DNA of 64,000 nt, from NCBI RefSeq assembly GCF_014522265.1, contig NZ_CP017024.1, forward strand, positions 593,501 through 657,500, read 5' to 3'. Position numbers and translations under genes: made by a program. The notes under the pieces are model-generated. The model had not been told where the DNA came from. It searched no databases and saw only the letters and a program-made list of their open reading frames with translations. The DNA is from Pseudomonas oryzihabitans (GTDB lineage Bacteria > Pseudomonadota > Gammaproteobacteria > Pseudomonadales > Pseudomonadaceae). Positions 19,226 to 29,500 of the stretch are shown here, one piece after another (within the stretch, counting starts at the first letter, position 1; every line of letters begins with the position of its first letter).

Positions 19226-20783
19226 TCCAGGCACCCTGAGAGCCGACGCGGTCCTGCGGCTCTATCATCTCTATCGCATCGTCATCGGCCTGGCGCTGGT
19301 GGTGCTGATTTCCAGCGACCTGGATCAGCACTGGCTGCGCACCGTCGACGGCCAGCTGTTCCGCCAGGCCAGCTGGGCCTACCTCGCCATCAACGCCGTG
19401 CTGGCGGTCGGCCAGCGGTTGTTGCGTGGCCGCGCCTTTACCCTGGCGCTGATCGACATCCTCGCCCTGGGCGGCCTGTTCTTCCTGGCCGGCGGCATCG
19501 CCAGCGGCATGGGCAGTCTGCTGGTGGTGACCGTCGGGGTGTCCAACGTCCTGATCCGTGGCCGCCGCGGCCTGCTGATCGCCGCCCTGGCCGCCATCGC
19601 CCTGCTGCTGGCGACCGGCTATCTCGACCTGCGCCGCGGCGACAGTGGCAGTGGCTATGTGCAGGCAGCGGGCCTGGGCACCCTCTGCTTCGCCACGGCG
19701 CTGCTGGTTCAAGGCCTGGTCCGGCGCCTGTTGGACAGCCAGGCCCTGGCCGAAACCCGCGCCACCGCCGTGGCCGAATTGGAAGCCCTCAACGCGCTGA
19801 TCCTCGAACGCATGCGGACCGGTATCCTGGTATTCGATGCCGAATACCAGGTGCTGCTGGTGAATCCGGCAGCCCGCCGCCTGCTGGGGGTGGACGACGA
19901 GGACACCATCGCTCCCCTGGCCCTGGGGCTCGCCCAGCGCCTCGAGGAATGGGAGCGCAATCCCAGTATCCGGCCCGCGCCCTGGCGCGCCTATGCCAAC
20001 GGCCCCCTGTTGCAACCCAGCTTCGCCCGCCTGCAGCAGGGCGAGGGTGAGCGGGTGCTGACCTTTCTCGAAGACGTCTCACGCATCGCCCAGCAAGCCC
20101 AGCAACTCAAGCTCGCCTCCCTCGGCCGTCTCACCGCCGGCATCGCCCACGAGATCCGCAATCCGCTGGGCGCCATCAGTCACGCCGCGCAACTGCTGCA
20201 GGAATCCGAAGAACTGGCCACGCCGGATCGGCGCCTGGCGCAGATCATCCAGGACCAGTCGCGGCGGATGAACCGGGTGGTGGAAAACGTCCTGCAGCTG
20301 TCACGCCGCCAGCAGGCCGCCCCCCAGCTGATCGACCTGCGCTACTGGGCGCACCGTTTCGCCGGGGAGCTGCGCCCTACCCTGCCCGCCGGCCAGACGC
20401 TGCACGTCAAGACCGAGCCTGGCACCCTGCAGACGCACATGGATCCTCACCAGCTGGGCCAGATCCTGACCAACCTGGTGCAGAACGGCCTGCGCTACAG
20501 CTGCCAGAAGAATGGCATCGGCCAGGTCTGGCTCAGCACCTACCGCGATCCGGAAAGCGACCTGCCCATCCTCGAGGTGGTCGACGACGGAGCCGGCGTC
20601 GCCGCCGAGCAGCTCGACCACCTGTTCGAGCCCTTCTTCACCACCGAAAACAAGGGGACCGGGCTGGGCCTGTACATCTCCCGCGAGCTTTGCGAGAGCA
20701 ACCAGGCCAGACTTGGCTATCATCCCTTGGCGAATGGCAGCTGTTTTCGCATCACCTTCGCCCATCCCCGCACAATGAGCTGA
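19209..20783 (+). CDS. pilS: PilS, membrane sensor histidine kinase for type IV pili
   Basis: This is the inner-membrane sensor kinase of the PilS/PilR two-component system that controls sigma-54-dependent pilA transcription. It has 524 residues (family about 530). Six hydrophobic segments fill about 15-180. A PAS-like region (about 190-290) follows, then the HisKA box SLGRLTAGIAHEIRNPLGAI with His314 as phosphoacceptor, and the ATPase motifs NLVQNGLRYS, DDGAGV and GTGLGLYI. The ATG at 19209 gives the family length; the open frame upstream lies inside the preceding small gene. pilR starts 2 bases after its stop. Confidence 0.95.
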   Translation: MSAATDPGTLRADAVLRLYHLYRIVIGLALVVLISSDLDQHWLRTVDGQLFRQASWAYLAINAVLAVGQRLLRGRAFTLALIDILALGGLFFLAGGIASGMGSLLVVTVGVSNVLIRGRRGLLIAALAAIALLLATGYLDLRRGDSGSGYVQAAGLGTLCFATALLVQGLVRRLLDSQALAETRATAVAELEALNALILERMRTGILVFDAEYQVLLVNPAARRLLGVDDEDTIAPLALGLAQRLEEWERNPSIRPAPWRAYANGPLLQPSFARLQQGEGERVLTFLEDVSRIAQQAQQLKLASLGRLTAGIAHEIRNPLGAISHAAQLLQESEELATPDRRLAQIIQDQSRRMNRVVENVLQLSRRQQAAPQLIDLRYWAHRFAGELRPTLPAGQTLHVKTEPGTLQTHMDPHQLGQILTNLVQNGLRYSCQKNGIGQVWLSTYRDPESDLPILEVVDDGAGVAAEQLDHLFEPFFTTENKGTGLGLYISRELCESNQARLGYHPLANGSCFRITFAHPRTMS

Positions 20784-20785
20784 GC

Positions 20786-22126
20786 ATGGCCCGACAGAAA
20801 GTCCTGATTGTCGACGATGAACCCGATATCCGCGAACTCCTGGAGATCACCCTGGGGCGGATGAAACTCGACACCGCCAGCGCCAAGAACATCGCCGACG
20901 CCCGGGCCGTCCTCGAACGGGAAAGCTTCGACCTCTGCCTGACCGACATGCGCCTGCCCGACGGCTCGGGACTGGATCTGATCCAGTTCATCCAGCAACG
21001 CTTTCCGCAATTGCCGGTCGCCATGATCACCGCCTTCGGCAGTCTGGAAACCGCGGTCCAGGCCCTCAAGGCCGGTGCGTTCGACTACCTCACCAAGCCG
21101 GTCGACCTGCCGCGCCTGCGCGAGCTGGTGGGCACCGCCCTGCGGCTGTCCGGGCCTGCCCCGGCAGTGACCGGCGCCAGCGAAACCCAGCTGCTTGGCG
21201 AATCGCCGCCCATGCGCGCCCTGCGGGGCCAGATCGCCAAGCTGGCGCGCAGCCAGGCGCCGGTCTATATCAGCGGGGAATCGGGCAGCGGCAAGGAGCG
21301 GGTGGCACGACTGATCCATGAGCAGGGCCCGCGCGCGGGCCGCCCCTTCGTCCCGGTCAACTGCGGCGCCATCCCTTCGGAACTGGTGGAAAGCGAATTC
21401 TTCGGCCATCGCAAGGGCAGCTTCACCGGCGCCATCGAAGACAAGCAGGGCCTGTTCCAGGCCGCCCAGGGCGGCACCCTGTTTCTCGACGAGGTGGCCG
21501 ACCTGCCACTGCCGATGCAGGTCAAGCTCCTGCGCGCCATCCAGGAAAAGGCCGTGCGCCCGGTAGGCAGCCAGCAGGAGATCAGCCTGGACGTGCGCAT
21601 TCTCAGCGCCACCCACCGGGATCTCGCCGCCGAGGTCGCCGCCGGGACCTTCCGCCAGGATCTCTACTACCGCCTCAACGTCATCGAACTGCAGGTGCCG
21701 GCTCTGCGCGAACGTCGCGAAGACATCGGCGCCTTGGCCAGCCACATGCTCGAACGTCTGGCACGCGATTCCGGTCTGGCCGCGGCCACGCTGGGCGACG
21801 ATGCCCTGGCCAAGCTCAAGAGCTACAGATTCCCCGGCAACGTGCGGGAACTGGAAAACATGCTGGAGCGGGCCTACACCCTCTGCGAAGGCGACGTCAT
21901 CCGCCCGGCCGATCTGCGCCTGGCCGATGCGCCAGCGGCCACCGCCACCGGCGAAGCCAGCCTGGCCAACATCGCCAATCTGGAAGACCACCTGGAGTCC
22001 ATCGAGCGCCAGCTGATCATGCAGGCGCTCGAAGAGACCCGCTGGAATCGCACCGCCGCCGCAGAGCGCCTGGGCCTCTCCTTCCGGTCGATGCGCTACC
22101 GACTGAAGAAGCTCGGCATCGACTGA
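20786..22126 (+). CDS. pilR: PilR, sigma-54-dependent response regulator
   Basis: This is an NtrC-type activator that is phosphorylated by PilS and drives sigma-54 promoters, chiefly pilA. It has 446 residues. The receiver domain has the acidic pocket VDDEP (about 9-13), phosphoacceptor Asp54 (LTDMRLPDG) and K-P at TKPVDL. The AAA+ domain has Walker A GESGSGKE near 165 and the sigma-54 contact loop GSFTGA near 211, a Ser variant of GAFTGA. A Fis-type HTH (NRTAAAERLGLSFRSMRYRLKK) ends the protein. It is convergent and abutting with thiO. Confidence 0.96.
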   Translation: MARQKVLIVDDEPDIRELLEITLGRMKLDTASAKNIADARAVLERESFDLCLTDMRLPDGSGLDLIQFIQQRFPQLPVAMITAFGSLETAVQALKAGAFDYLTKPVDLPRLRELVGTALRLSGPAPAVTGASETQLLGESPPMRALRGQIAKLARSQAPVYISGESGSGKERVARLIHEQGPRAGRPFVPVNCGAIPSELVESEFFGHRKGSFTGAIEDKQGLFQAAQGGTLFLDEVADLPLPMQVKLLRAIQEKAVRPVGSQQEISLDVRILSATHRDLAAEVAAGTFRQDLYYRLNVIELQVPALRERREDIGALASHMLERLARDSGLAAATLGDDALAKLKSYRFPGNVRELENMLERAYTLCEGDVIRPADLRLADAPAATATGEASLANIANLEDHLESIERQLIMQALEETRWNRTAAAERLGLSFRSMRYRLKKLGID

Positions 22127-23230
22127 TCAGCCCGCCGCCAGCCGCGCGCCTGGCGCATAGGGCGCCGGATCGATGATCGGCGTGCGTTCGGTGAGCAGAT
22201 CGGTCAACAACTGGCAGGACGCCGGCGCCAGCACCAGGCCGTTGCGATAGTGCCCGCAGTTGAGCCACAGCCCGGGCAGCTCCGGCACCGGCCCGATGAA
22301 GGGCACGCCATCCGGCGATCCCGGCCGCAGTCCCGCCCAGTGCGCCACCGGCGCCTGGTCGGCCAGCGCCGGCAGCAACTCGGCAGCCGACGCCTGCAGA
22401 CTGGTCAGCGCCTCGGCAGTTGGGGTCTTGTCGAACTCGGCATGCTCCAGGGTGCTGCCGATGAGGATATGACCATCACGTCGTGGTATGGCGTAGCGCC
22501 CCTTGGCCAGCACCATGCTGGTCAGAAAGCCCACCGGCTGGCGATACAGCAGCATCTGCCCCTTCACCGGCCGCACCGGCACCGCCATCCCCAGGGTCTG
22601 CAGCAATTCCCCGCTCCAGGCACCCGCGCACACCACCACGGACTCGGCATGGATGGCCTCGCGCGCGGTCTGCACGCCCACCACGCGCTCGCCCTGGCGC
22701 AGGAAGCCGGTCACCGGCGACTCGCTCACCAGCGTCACATTCGGCATGCGCAGCAGGGCTTCGCGCAGGGCGCGCACCAGCCGGGGATTGCGCACATTGG
22801 CCACCCCCGCCATGAAGACCGCTCGCTCATAGCCCGGCCCCAGCACCGGGACCCGCTGCCGTACCTCCGCGACCGACACCGCCGCCAGCGGTCGCACATT
22901 GCGGCGCGCCCAGTCCAGCGCCTCGGCTTCGTCCTCAAGGTCGAGCCAGTACAGCCCGGTCACCTCGACCTCGGGGTCCACCCCCGTTTCCTGCCGCAGC
23001 CGTTCCCCCAGCACCGGATAGAAATCCTGCGACCAGTGCGCCAGCGCCGTCACCGCCGGCTGATAACGCCAGGGATACAGCGGCGAAACGATCCCGCCGC
23101 CAGCCCAGGACGCCTCCCGCCCCGGCTCGCCACGCTCGACCACCACCACCCGCCGACCGCTCAAGGACAGGCAATAGGCCGACATCAGCCCTAGCGCACC
23201 CGCCCCGACCACCGCTACATCAAAGCTCAC
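22127..23230 (-). CDS. thiO: ThiO-like FAD-dependent glycine oxidase / amino acid oxidase
   Basis: This is a flavoprotein oxidase of the DAO family; ThiO makes iminoglycine for the thiazole ring of thiamine. It has 367 residues. The N-terminal Rossmann motif DVAVVGAGALGLMSAYCLSLSGRRVVVVE binds FAD, and HWAGLRPGSPDGVPFIGPV with LWLNCGHYRNGLVLAPAS is the C-terminal DAO signature. It starts with GTG (23230), preceded by AGAGGTG at good spacing; no upstream ATG fits. No thiamine genes are nearby, so D-amino acid oxidation is an alternative role. In Pseudomonas it sits between pilR and fimT, as here. Confidence 0.85.
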   Translation of the reverse strand: MSFDVAVVGAGALGLMSAYCLSLSGRRVVVVERGEPGREASWAGGGIVSPLYPWRYQPAVTALAHWSQDFYPVLGERLRQETGVDPEVEVTGLYWLDLEDEAEALDWARRNVRPLAAVSVAEVRQRVPVLGPGYERAVFMAGVANVRNPRLVRALREALLRMPNVTLVSESPVTGFLRQGERVVGVQTAREAIHAESVVVCAGAWSGELLQTLGMAVPVRPVKGQMLLYRQPVGFLTSMVLAKGRYAIPRRDGHILIGSTLEHAEFDKTPTAEALTSLQASAAELLPALADQAPVAHWAGLRPGSPDGVPFIGPVPELPGLWLNCGHYRNGLVLAPASCQLLTDLLTERTPIIDPAPYAPGARLAAG

Positions 23231-23325
23231 GTCACACCTCTACATCCTGCAATTGACTATTCCGCCGTCTTGGCGCAAAACGGCTAGCGCGGCCAGGAAG
23301 GCCGCCTACCCACAAGGACGTCAAC

Positions 23326-23850
23326 ATGACCTATCGCATCGCGCGAGGCTTCAGCCTCTTCGAATCCCTGATCTGCCTCAGCGTGCTGAGCATCGTCGCT
23401 TCCCTCGCCATTCCCGCCTTCGGTGGAATGCTGCAGCGCAATCGTCAGCAGCTCGCCATTCAACAACTCAGGGAGACGGTCAACTTCGCCCGGGCGGCTG
23501 CCATCAACGGTTCTGGCAGCGTGTCCATCTGTCATGCACCGGCAGGCGACTGCGACAGCTCGAATCTCTGGTCGGTCACCACGCGGGTCTTCCGCGACTG
23601 GGATCGCGACGGCCTTCAGTCAGCCGAGGAGCCCACCCTGCTGACCAGTCAGCTCCCCGACGGCCTGCACTGGCGCTGGAACAATTTCCGTACGCTACCT
23701 CATCTGACGTTTTTGAACAGCGGTGTGACCAACGCCCTGAACGGCAGCTTCATCCTCTGCCAGGGCACCGAGCCGCGCGCACGACTGGTCCTGAACAAGG
23801 CCGGACGGATCGAAGTGACGAATCTTCGTACCACTGATCGCTGTGCCTGA
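23326..23850 (+). CDS. fimT: FimT, type IV pilus minor pilin-like protein
   Basis: This is a GspH/FimT-family prepilin of 174 residues, the first gene of the second minor-pilin block. The leader MTYRIARG precedes FSLFESLICLSVLSIVASLA, with Glu at +5 of the mature protein; the usual LIE is LFE here. NRQQLAIQQLRETVNFARAAAI is the GspH-family helix. Cys residues near 68 and 75 (CHAPAGDC) may form a disulfide. FimT proteins have been linked to DNA binding in natural transformation in other species; nothing here proves that. A weak promoter-like TTGACT lies at 23253-23258. Confidence 0.88.
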   Translation: MTYRIARGFSLFESLICLSVLSIVASLAIPAFGGMLQRNRQQLAIQQLRETVNFARAAAINGSGSVSICHAPAGDCDSSNLWSVTTRVFRDWDRDGLQSAEEPTLLTSQLPDGLHWRWNNFRTLPHLTFLNSGVTNALNGSFILCQGTEPRARLVLNKAGRIEVTNLRTTDRCA

Positions 23851-23955
23851 AAGCACTGACCAAATACCTTGCCGTTTTGACCGGATATCCGCCGTACGCT
23901 GGCCCAGCCACGCATGATCCCCCATGCTTGGCCTTACAGCCTGGCGAAAAAGACG

Positions 23956-24423
23956 ATGCGTACCCAGTACGGCTTTACCCTGATCGAAACCATGGTAGCG
24001 ATCGCCATTCTGGCGATCGTGATCAGCATTGCTGCGCCATCCTTTACCCGAATACTGCAAAGCAATCGTGCGGCTGTGTTAAGCAACGAGTTGCTGGGCA
24101 CCCTGCAACTCGCGCGGTCCGAAGCTCTAAAGCGGCGGACCAATGTCGTGCTCTGTCGCAGCACCGCAGGTAGCAACGTTTGCGTAGACGGCGCGGACTG
24201 GTCATCCGGCTGGCGCCTGATGCAAGGCACCATCGTGTTACGAACCTGGGAACCTATCAGTGGTGGCACTCTCACGGGTCCTAGCACAGGCATTACCTAT
24301 CAAAGCAATGGCCTCAGTGGCGCTCAGGCAACATTTACGATTACTACGGCGCCCACGTGCAGCCGTACCATCCAGATCAGCGCAACCGGTAATGCCACGG
24401 TCAACGCAGGTGGCTGCCCATGA
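23956..24423 (+). CDS. fimU: FimU, type IV pilus minor pilin
   Basis: This is a minor pilin of the GspH family that links the tip complex to the major pilin. It has 155 residues. The ATG at 23956 gives the short leader MRTQYG before FTLIETMVAIAILAIVISIA (Glu +5); an upstream in-frame ATG (23914) would give an overlong leader and is rejected. NRAAVLSNELLGTLQLARSEAL is the family helix. Paired cysteines occur at CRSTAGSNVC and near the C-terminus. Its stop overlaps the pilV start (ATGA). Base composition is lower in GC than in pilS/pilR. Confidence 0.9.
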   Translation: MRTQYGFTLIETMVAIAILAIVISIAAPSFTRILQSNRAAVLSNELLGTLQLARSEALKRRTNVVLCRSTAGSNVCVDGADWSSGWRLMQGTIVLRTWEPISGGTLTGPSTGITYQSNGLSGAQATFTITTAPTCSRTIQISATGNATVNAGGCP

Positions 24424-24923
24424 GCGGGTACGGATGGCAAAAGGGCGCCACCCTGATCGAGGTATTGGTCGCCATGCTCATCCTGGCTATCGGCTTGCTG
24501 GGTCTGGCCGGTTTGCAGACAGTGAGCGTGCAGAGCAACCAGGGCGCCTACTATCGTTCCCAGGCCACCATTCTGGCCAATGACATCGTGGATCGCATGC
24601 GCGCGAATCGAGTTGCAGCGCTGGCCAACCGGAGCAGCTATTCAGTGAGTTTTCCGACCTCAAAAAGCGACAACGCGCTTTCGGGTTCAGCGGCCCAGCA
24701 AGACGTAAATGGCTGGCTAAATGCCTTGGCTCTTAGCCTTCCCCAAGGCACAGGCAGCCTTAGCCTGGATAACAGCAACGCAGTCATCGTCACCATCTGC
24801 TGGAATGATCGCCGCGCTGCCATCAAATCGGCTCAGGCGGTGGCGCCGACAAGCGACAGTTGCAGCAGCCCTGCCACTAGCAACAGCAGCTTCGAGCTCT
24901 TCACCTACAGGACGCAGCTATGA
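24420..24923 (+). CDS. pilV: PilV, type IV pilus minor pilin
   Basis: This is a minor pilin of the tip-priming subcomplex. It has 167 residues. The leader MSGYGWQKG precedes ATLIEVLVAMLILAIGLLGL with Glu at +5. LQTVSVQSNQGAYYRSQATILANDIVDRMRANR is the PilV signature, and VIVTICWND lies in the C-terminal strand region. ATGA overlaps bind it to fimU upstream and pilW downstream. Confidence 0.92.
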   Translation: MSGYGWQKGATLIEVLVAMLILAIGLLGLAGLQTVSVQSNQGAYYRSQATILANDIVDRMRANRVAALANRSSYSVSFPTSKSDNALSGSAAQQDVNGWLNALALSLPQGTGSLSLDNSNAVIVTICWNDRRAAIKSAQAVAPTSDSCSSPATSNSSFELFTYRTQL

Positions 24924-26017
24924 GGCCCATCTCAGCCAAGCGGCAAGGCGGCCTTTCCATCATAGAGTTGATGATAGCCCTGCTACTTGGGCTGCTATTG
25001 ATGGGCGGCGTACTGCAGCTGTTCCTATCCTCCAAACGTACCTACCAGACCAATTCGGCGCTGTCGCAAGTGCAGGAGTCAGGACGCTTCGCCTTGGAAT
25101 TTCTGTCCTTCGACCTGCGGAACGCGGGTTATCGAGGGGGATGCCTGACAGCTCTCACCAGTTTGCTGCCGACCACCCTCACCCAACAGGAGGATGGCAC
25201 GGACGATATCCGCTATGTCTTGACTACGGGTATACAGGGCTGGAGTAACACGAGTGATGTCAATAACCAAGCCCCGAACAGAACGCCCCCTTGGTTCAAG
25301 CCAACCTTCGATGCACGCACGCCTGACACCGATGTAGTCTTTCTTGCACATGCGGTGACACCTGCCGGTGTCTTGCTGACTGGCGCCACGGCAACCCAGA
25401 TCTCGACCTCCGCCGGCCTACCTCAGAATCGTCTGCTGGTCATCAGCGACCCATTGAGCTGCCATCTGTTCGCCAATCAGAGCGCGGTCAACGACAATCG
25501 TGTATCCCTACCCAATGGCAGGACCTTCGCCCCACACGACTACGGCACCACCATCGCCAAGAACACCAGTAGCAGCACCAGTCCCAGCACTAGTAGTGAC
25601 ATGGCTCAGCTGTTGCTTTATCAAAGCGTGGTGTATTACCTGCAGAACAATCCTGATACCGGTGTCCCTTCACTCTGGCGCAGGGTCTACGACGGCCTCA
25701 ATCAACCAGCGGAAGAACTGGTCAGTGGTATCCAGCGGCTCCAGATCCGTTATGCCACAGCAACCACTAATGGCAGCCTCAGCACCTCGGGTACCGGTAT
25801 CTATAAAGACGCTAGCGATATTACAGATTGGCAAAGCGTAGTCTCGGCACGCATCCGCCTGCTAGCCGTGAGTCGCGAGCGCAATGCCGTCACGCCCAAT
25901 CAACAGGTGGTCTTCAATGATCCTCCGGTCCAGGGTGTCGATCCACTAACCATCGCCGATGGCCGCATTGGCCAGGTCTTCACTCTTACCGTCAGCATCC
26001 GAAATCACCTGCCATGA
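24920..26017 (+). CDS. pilW: PilW, type IV pilus minor pilin
   Basis: This is the large minor pilin of the complex, acting with PilX and PilY1. It has 365 residues, about 100 longer than the PilW of copy A. The leader MRPISAKRQGG precedes LSIIELMIALLLGLLLMGGV with Glu at +5. YQTNSALSQVQESGRFALEFLSFDLRNAGYRGGC is the strongly conserved PilW segment. A Ser/Thr-rich low-complexity loop (NTSSSTSPSTSSD) lies around 215-228. It overlaps pilV and pilX by 4 bases each. Confidence 0.92.
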   Translation: MRPISAKRQGGLSIIELMIALLLGLLLMGGVLQLFLSSKRTYQTNSALSQVQESGRFALEFLSFDLRNAGYRGGCLTALTSLLPTTLTQQEDGTDDIRYVLTTGIQGWSNTSDVNNQAPNRTPPWFKPTFDARTPDTDVVFLAHAVTPAGVLLTGATATQISTSAGLPQNRLLVISDPLSCHLFANQSAVNDNRVSLPNGRTFAPHDYGTTIAKNTSSSTSPSTSSDMAQLLLYQSVVYYLQNNPDTGVPSLWRRVYDGLNQPAEELVSGIQRLQIRYATATTNGSLSTSGTGIYKDASDITDWQSVVSARIRLLAVSRERNAVTPNQQVVFNDPPVQGVDPLTIADGRIGQVFTLTVSIRNHLP

Positions 26018-26499
26018 ATCAGCTTCCCTCGGCACAGCGCGGCGCGATACTGATCGTCACCCTGGTGATGCTACTGCTCTTGACCTTGCTAGCCCTTGGC
26101 AGCATGCGTGGCACGACCCTTGAGGAGCGCATGGCCGGAAATCTGCGTGACGAAAGCCGAGCCTTCCAGGCTGCCGAGATGGGCCAACGAGTCGCCGAGA
26201 CGTGGGTAATGAACGCCAGTCTCGCTACGCTGCAGAACATGATGGTGCCACGGTCCGTAACGATCACTCCGCCAGAACTGCAGTCGACCATCTACAGCAT
26301 CGTGCCGCTGCCCGGGGTCACCCTGCGAACTGCTGGAGGGGATATAGGTAGCAGCAAACCCATCACGACCAGCGTCGTCCGTATCCTTAGCAAGGGTCAG
26401 GGTGCAGCTCAAGACTTGTCCCTCTCTAGCAACGGTCAGTCCGCCAGCTCTGCAGCCAGTTCCAGCGTAGAAATCAGTACCCTTTACATCAGGCGTTAG
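26014..26499 (+). CDS. pilX: PilX, type IV pilus minor pilin
   Basis: This is a PilX-family minor pilin of 161 residues that forms the core of the tip complex with PilY1. The leader MNQLPSAQRG precedes AILIVTLVMLLLLTLLALGS. The position of Glu +5 is Val, the known PilX peculiarity. TTLEERMAGNLRDESRAFQAAEMGQRVAE is the PilX_N signature. The C-terminus is Ser-rich. The pilY1 start follows 14 bases after its stop. Confidence 0.9.
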   Translation: MNQLPSAQRGAILIVTLVMLLLLTLLALGSMRGTTLEERMAGNLRDESRAFQAAEMGQRVAETWVMNASLATLQNMMVPRSVTITPPELQSTIYSIVPLPGVTLRTAGGDIGSSKPITTSVVRILSKGQGAAQDLSLSSNGQSASSAASSSVEISTLYIRR

Positions 26500-26513
26500 G
26501 CCCGGAGATTTCC

Positions 26514-29500
26514 ATGCGCCGATCTACTGCACCTTTCAGCCGCCTTAGCACTTCTGGCCTGCTGGCTTGTCTCGCCATAGCGCCATTAGCCCAGGCGACC
26601 GTTTCGCAATCGCCTCTGGTAACCGGTGGTGACATACCCGGTAGTCTCGCGCTGGTACCGTCAGTAGAGTGGCCGACGGTACTTTCCGTAGCCAACCTTG
26701 GCAGCTATAGCTCAGCCAACACCTACAGCGGCTATTTCGACTCCAATAAGTGCTACGTATACAGTTACGCGAATGCAACCGGTCAAGGTGGTACCAACTT
26801 GGATAACAGTTGGTTTCAGCCTCAAAGCGCCGCTACCGGCCGTAAATGCACGGGCGCCAAGCAGTGGAGCGGTAACTTTCTCAACTGGGCCGCGACACCT
26901 ACCATCGATCCGTTTCGCAGCGCCCTGACAGGTGGTGCTCGCGTCAGGGATACCGCAACCCTTACGGTGCTTCAAAAAGCCCGACATGACGGGCAGAACA
27001 GCGCTGGCAATCGCCTTAACACTGATCAAGGGGTTATACCTCCGTCCGAAATCGCCGGCGCAACGCCTTTCGCAGCCACTTGGGACAACCTCTACGTTCG
27101 GTTGGAAGGTCAGGGTTTCGACATGCTGTTTTCCAACTGGAACGACCGTATTGGCGGCGGCGGTTCCGCGAACTATGGTTATGGCAACAACTGGTCTGAG
27201 GTCTGGGTTGATCTGGACCCAAGCAATACGCGTCAATGGGATGGCAACAATCTTCGCAGAGACTACTACCCCGGAGGTATTGCCCTTTATACCAACAGCG
27301 TCTATCGCGTGCGCGTTCAGGTACGGGTCTGTAATCCGGCGGTAGGCATTGAAACTAACTGTAAGCGTTACTCGGACACCAACTACAAGCCCGAAGGCTT
27401 GCTACAACAGTATTCAGATCGACTACGCTACTCAGTATTCAGTTATCTCAACGATTCCGATCAGCTTCGCGATGGCGGCGTACTCAGAGCCAACCAGGCA
27501 TTCATCGGCCCGGTAAATCCTGACCAGAGCAGCAACTCCAGGACGGAGTGGGACGCGACCACTGGTGTTCAAAGTATCAATCCTTCACCTACCGAAGCCA
27601 GCGACACACCGGGCACTACAGGCATCACCAACAGTGGCGTCATCAATTACCTGAATAAATTCGGCTCAATGCCCTATGACGCCCAGAAAAACTATCGAAA
27701 TTTGAAAAGTTTAGATCCGGTCAGCGAGCTCTATTACACAGCCATCCGCTATTTCAAGAATCAAGGCAACGTGGCCTCTTATAGCAATCTCACCGGGAAC
27801 GCGACCAATCGTTATGCTCAAGCCGATGGCTTCCCAGTTGTTACCAGCTGGCAAGACCCCATCACCTACTCTTGCCAGAAAAACGTGATTCTCGGTATCG
27901 GTGATACCAATACCTGGCAAGACAAGAATCTCCCAGGAGGCGACACTTCCTCAGGTGGCGAACCCGCTAAGCCCCCCGAGGTGACAGCAGACACCACGGT
28001 GAATGTACAAACCGCCACCCAGAAAGTTGCCTCGCTGGAAAACATCACCATCAACACGCCCTTTACCGGCCGTGGAAACTCGGCCTATATCGCCGGCCTT
28101 GCCTACGATGCCCATACCCAAGATCAGCGCTCGGATCTGGCCGGCAATCAAACGATATCCACCTACTGGATGGACGTTCGGGAAAACCAGACGCTCGCTG
28201 GAAAAAGTCAGAACCAATATTGGCTTGCAGCCAAATATGGTGGCTTCGTAGTACCCAGTAATTTTCAACCCTATGCAACCACGACCACTCAGGCCAGCAT
28301 CACCGAAAACCTTTGGACAACCAACGGCGAAACCCTGCCGACAGGAGACAAACGTCCGGACAACTTCTTCGTGGCCAGCGACGCTCAAGCCATGACTACC
28401 AGTCTGAAGAACGCCTTTGCTAAAATCGCTAGCGAAACCAGTAACACCAGCACCTCTCTGGGCGCCAACAGTGGCTCTCTGGAAACCGGCACAGCTTTCT
28501 ACCAAGCGAACTTCAGTGCCCGTTACTGGAGCGGGGATCTGATTGCAAAGACCTTCAATACCGACGGCACCCTGTCTGCCACCAGCCTCTGGAGCGCTGC
28601 GGCCAAGCTGGATGCCCAGTCCTGGTCTACGCGCAAGATATTCACCATGGGGCCTTTTACGGGTACCAACCTGGTATCGACGGATCGCCAGAACTTCGAC
28701 TGGGATGGCATCAAAGCGGAGGGGCAGACCGCGCTACGTCGCAATACCGACGGCAGTCAAGCCAGTGAGGATGAGGGCAAACGTCGATTGGCCTATCTGC
28801 AGGGCAACCGCAGCGAGGAAACCGCCGCCTCCAATCCCTTGCGTAAGCGTGCTAGTCGCCTAGGCGATATCGTCAATTCCGACCCGCTGTATGTAGGTCA
28901 GCCAGACTACGGCTATAACCTGCTGCCTAGCGCCCTTGGCGGCGATCAATACATCGCTTTCCGCCAAGGCACAGCCTATAAGAACCGCACACCTTTGATC
29001 GTCGTCGGCGCCAACGATGGCATGTTGCATGGCTTTGATGCCAGCCTTACCAGCTCGGGTGGAACCGAACTTTTTGCCTATGTGCCTCAAGCAGTGATGG
29101 GCAACCTCTACCGGCTGACCCAAAGCAACTACAGTCATAGATACTTCGTGGATGGCTCTCCAGCGACTTCTGACGTCTACTTCGGCAACAGTTGGCATAC
29201 TCTGATCGTAGGCACCACAGGGGCCGGTGGCAATGGAGTCTTTGCCTTGGATGTCACGAATCCTGGAGCTATGACGAATCAAGCAGCGCTCTGGGAGTTT
29301 TCCTCTCCAGACATGCGCTATCCCATTCAAAAGCCGGCCATCGTCGCCCTACCCAATGGCAAATTCGGCGTCATCGTCACCAGCGGCTTTAGCGATAACG
29401 CCGTGACTTCAGGCAAGGTATGGATTCTTGATGCCAGCAATGGCGATGTACTCAAGACCTTTACCCTTACCACCACGGGCGGCCTGGGCGAGCCGCTGGC

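Noticed and set aside
21417-21434. GSFTGA in PilR as a defective sigma-54 contact loop
   Set aside because: A Ser at this position is, as I recall, normal in PilR proteins, and the rest of the activator is intact.
26014-26060. Missing Glu+5 in PilX as a sign of decay
   Set aside because: PilX proteins normally lack it; both copies show the same feature.
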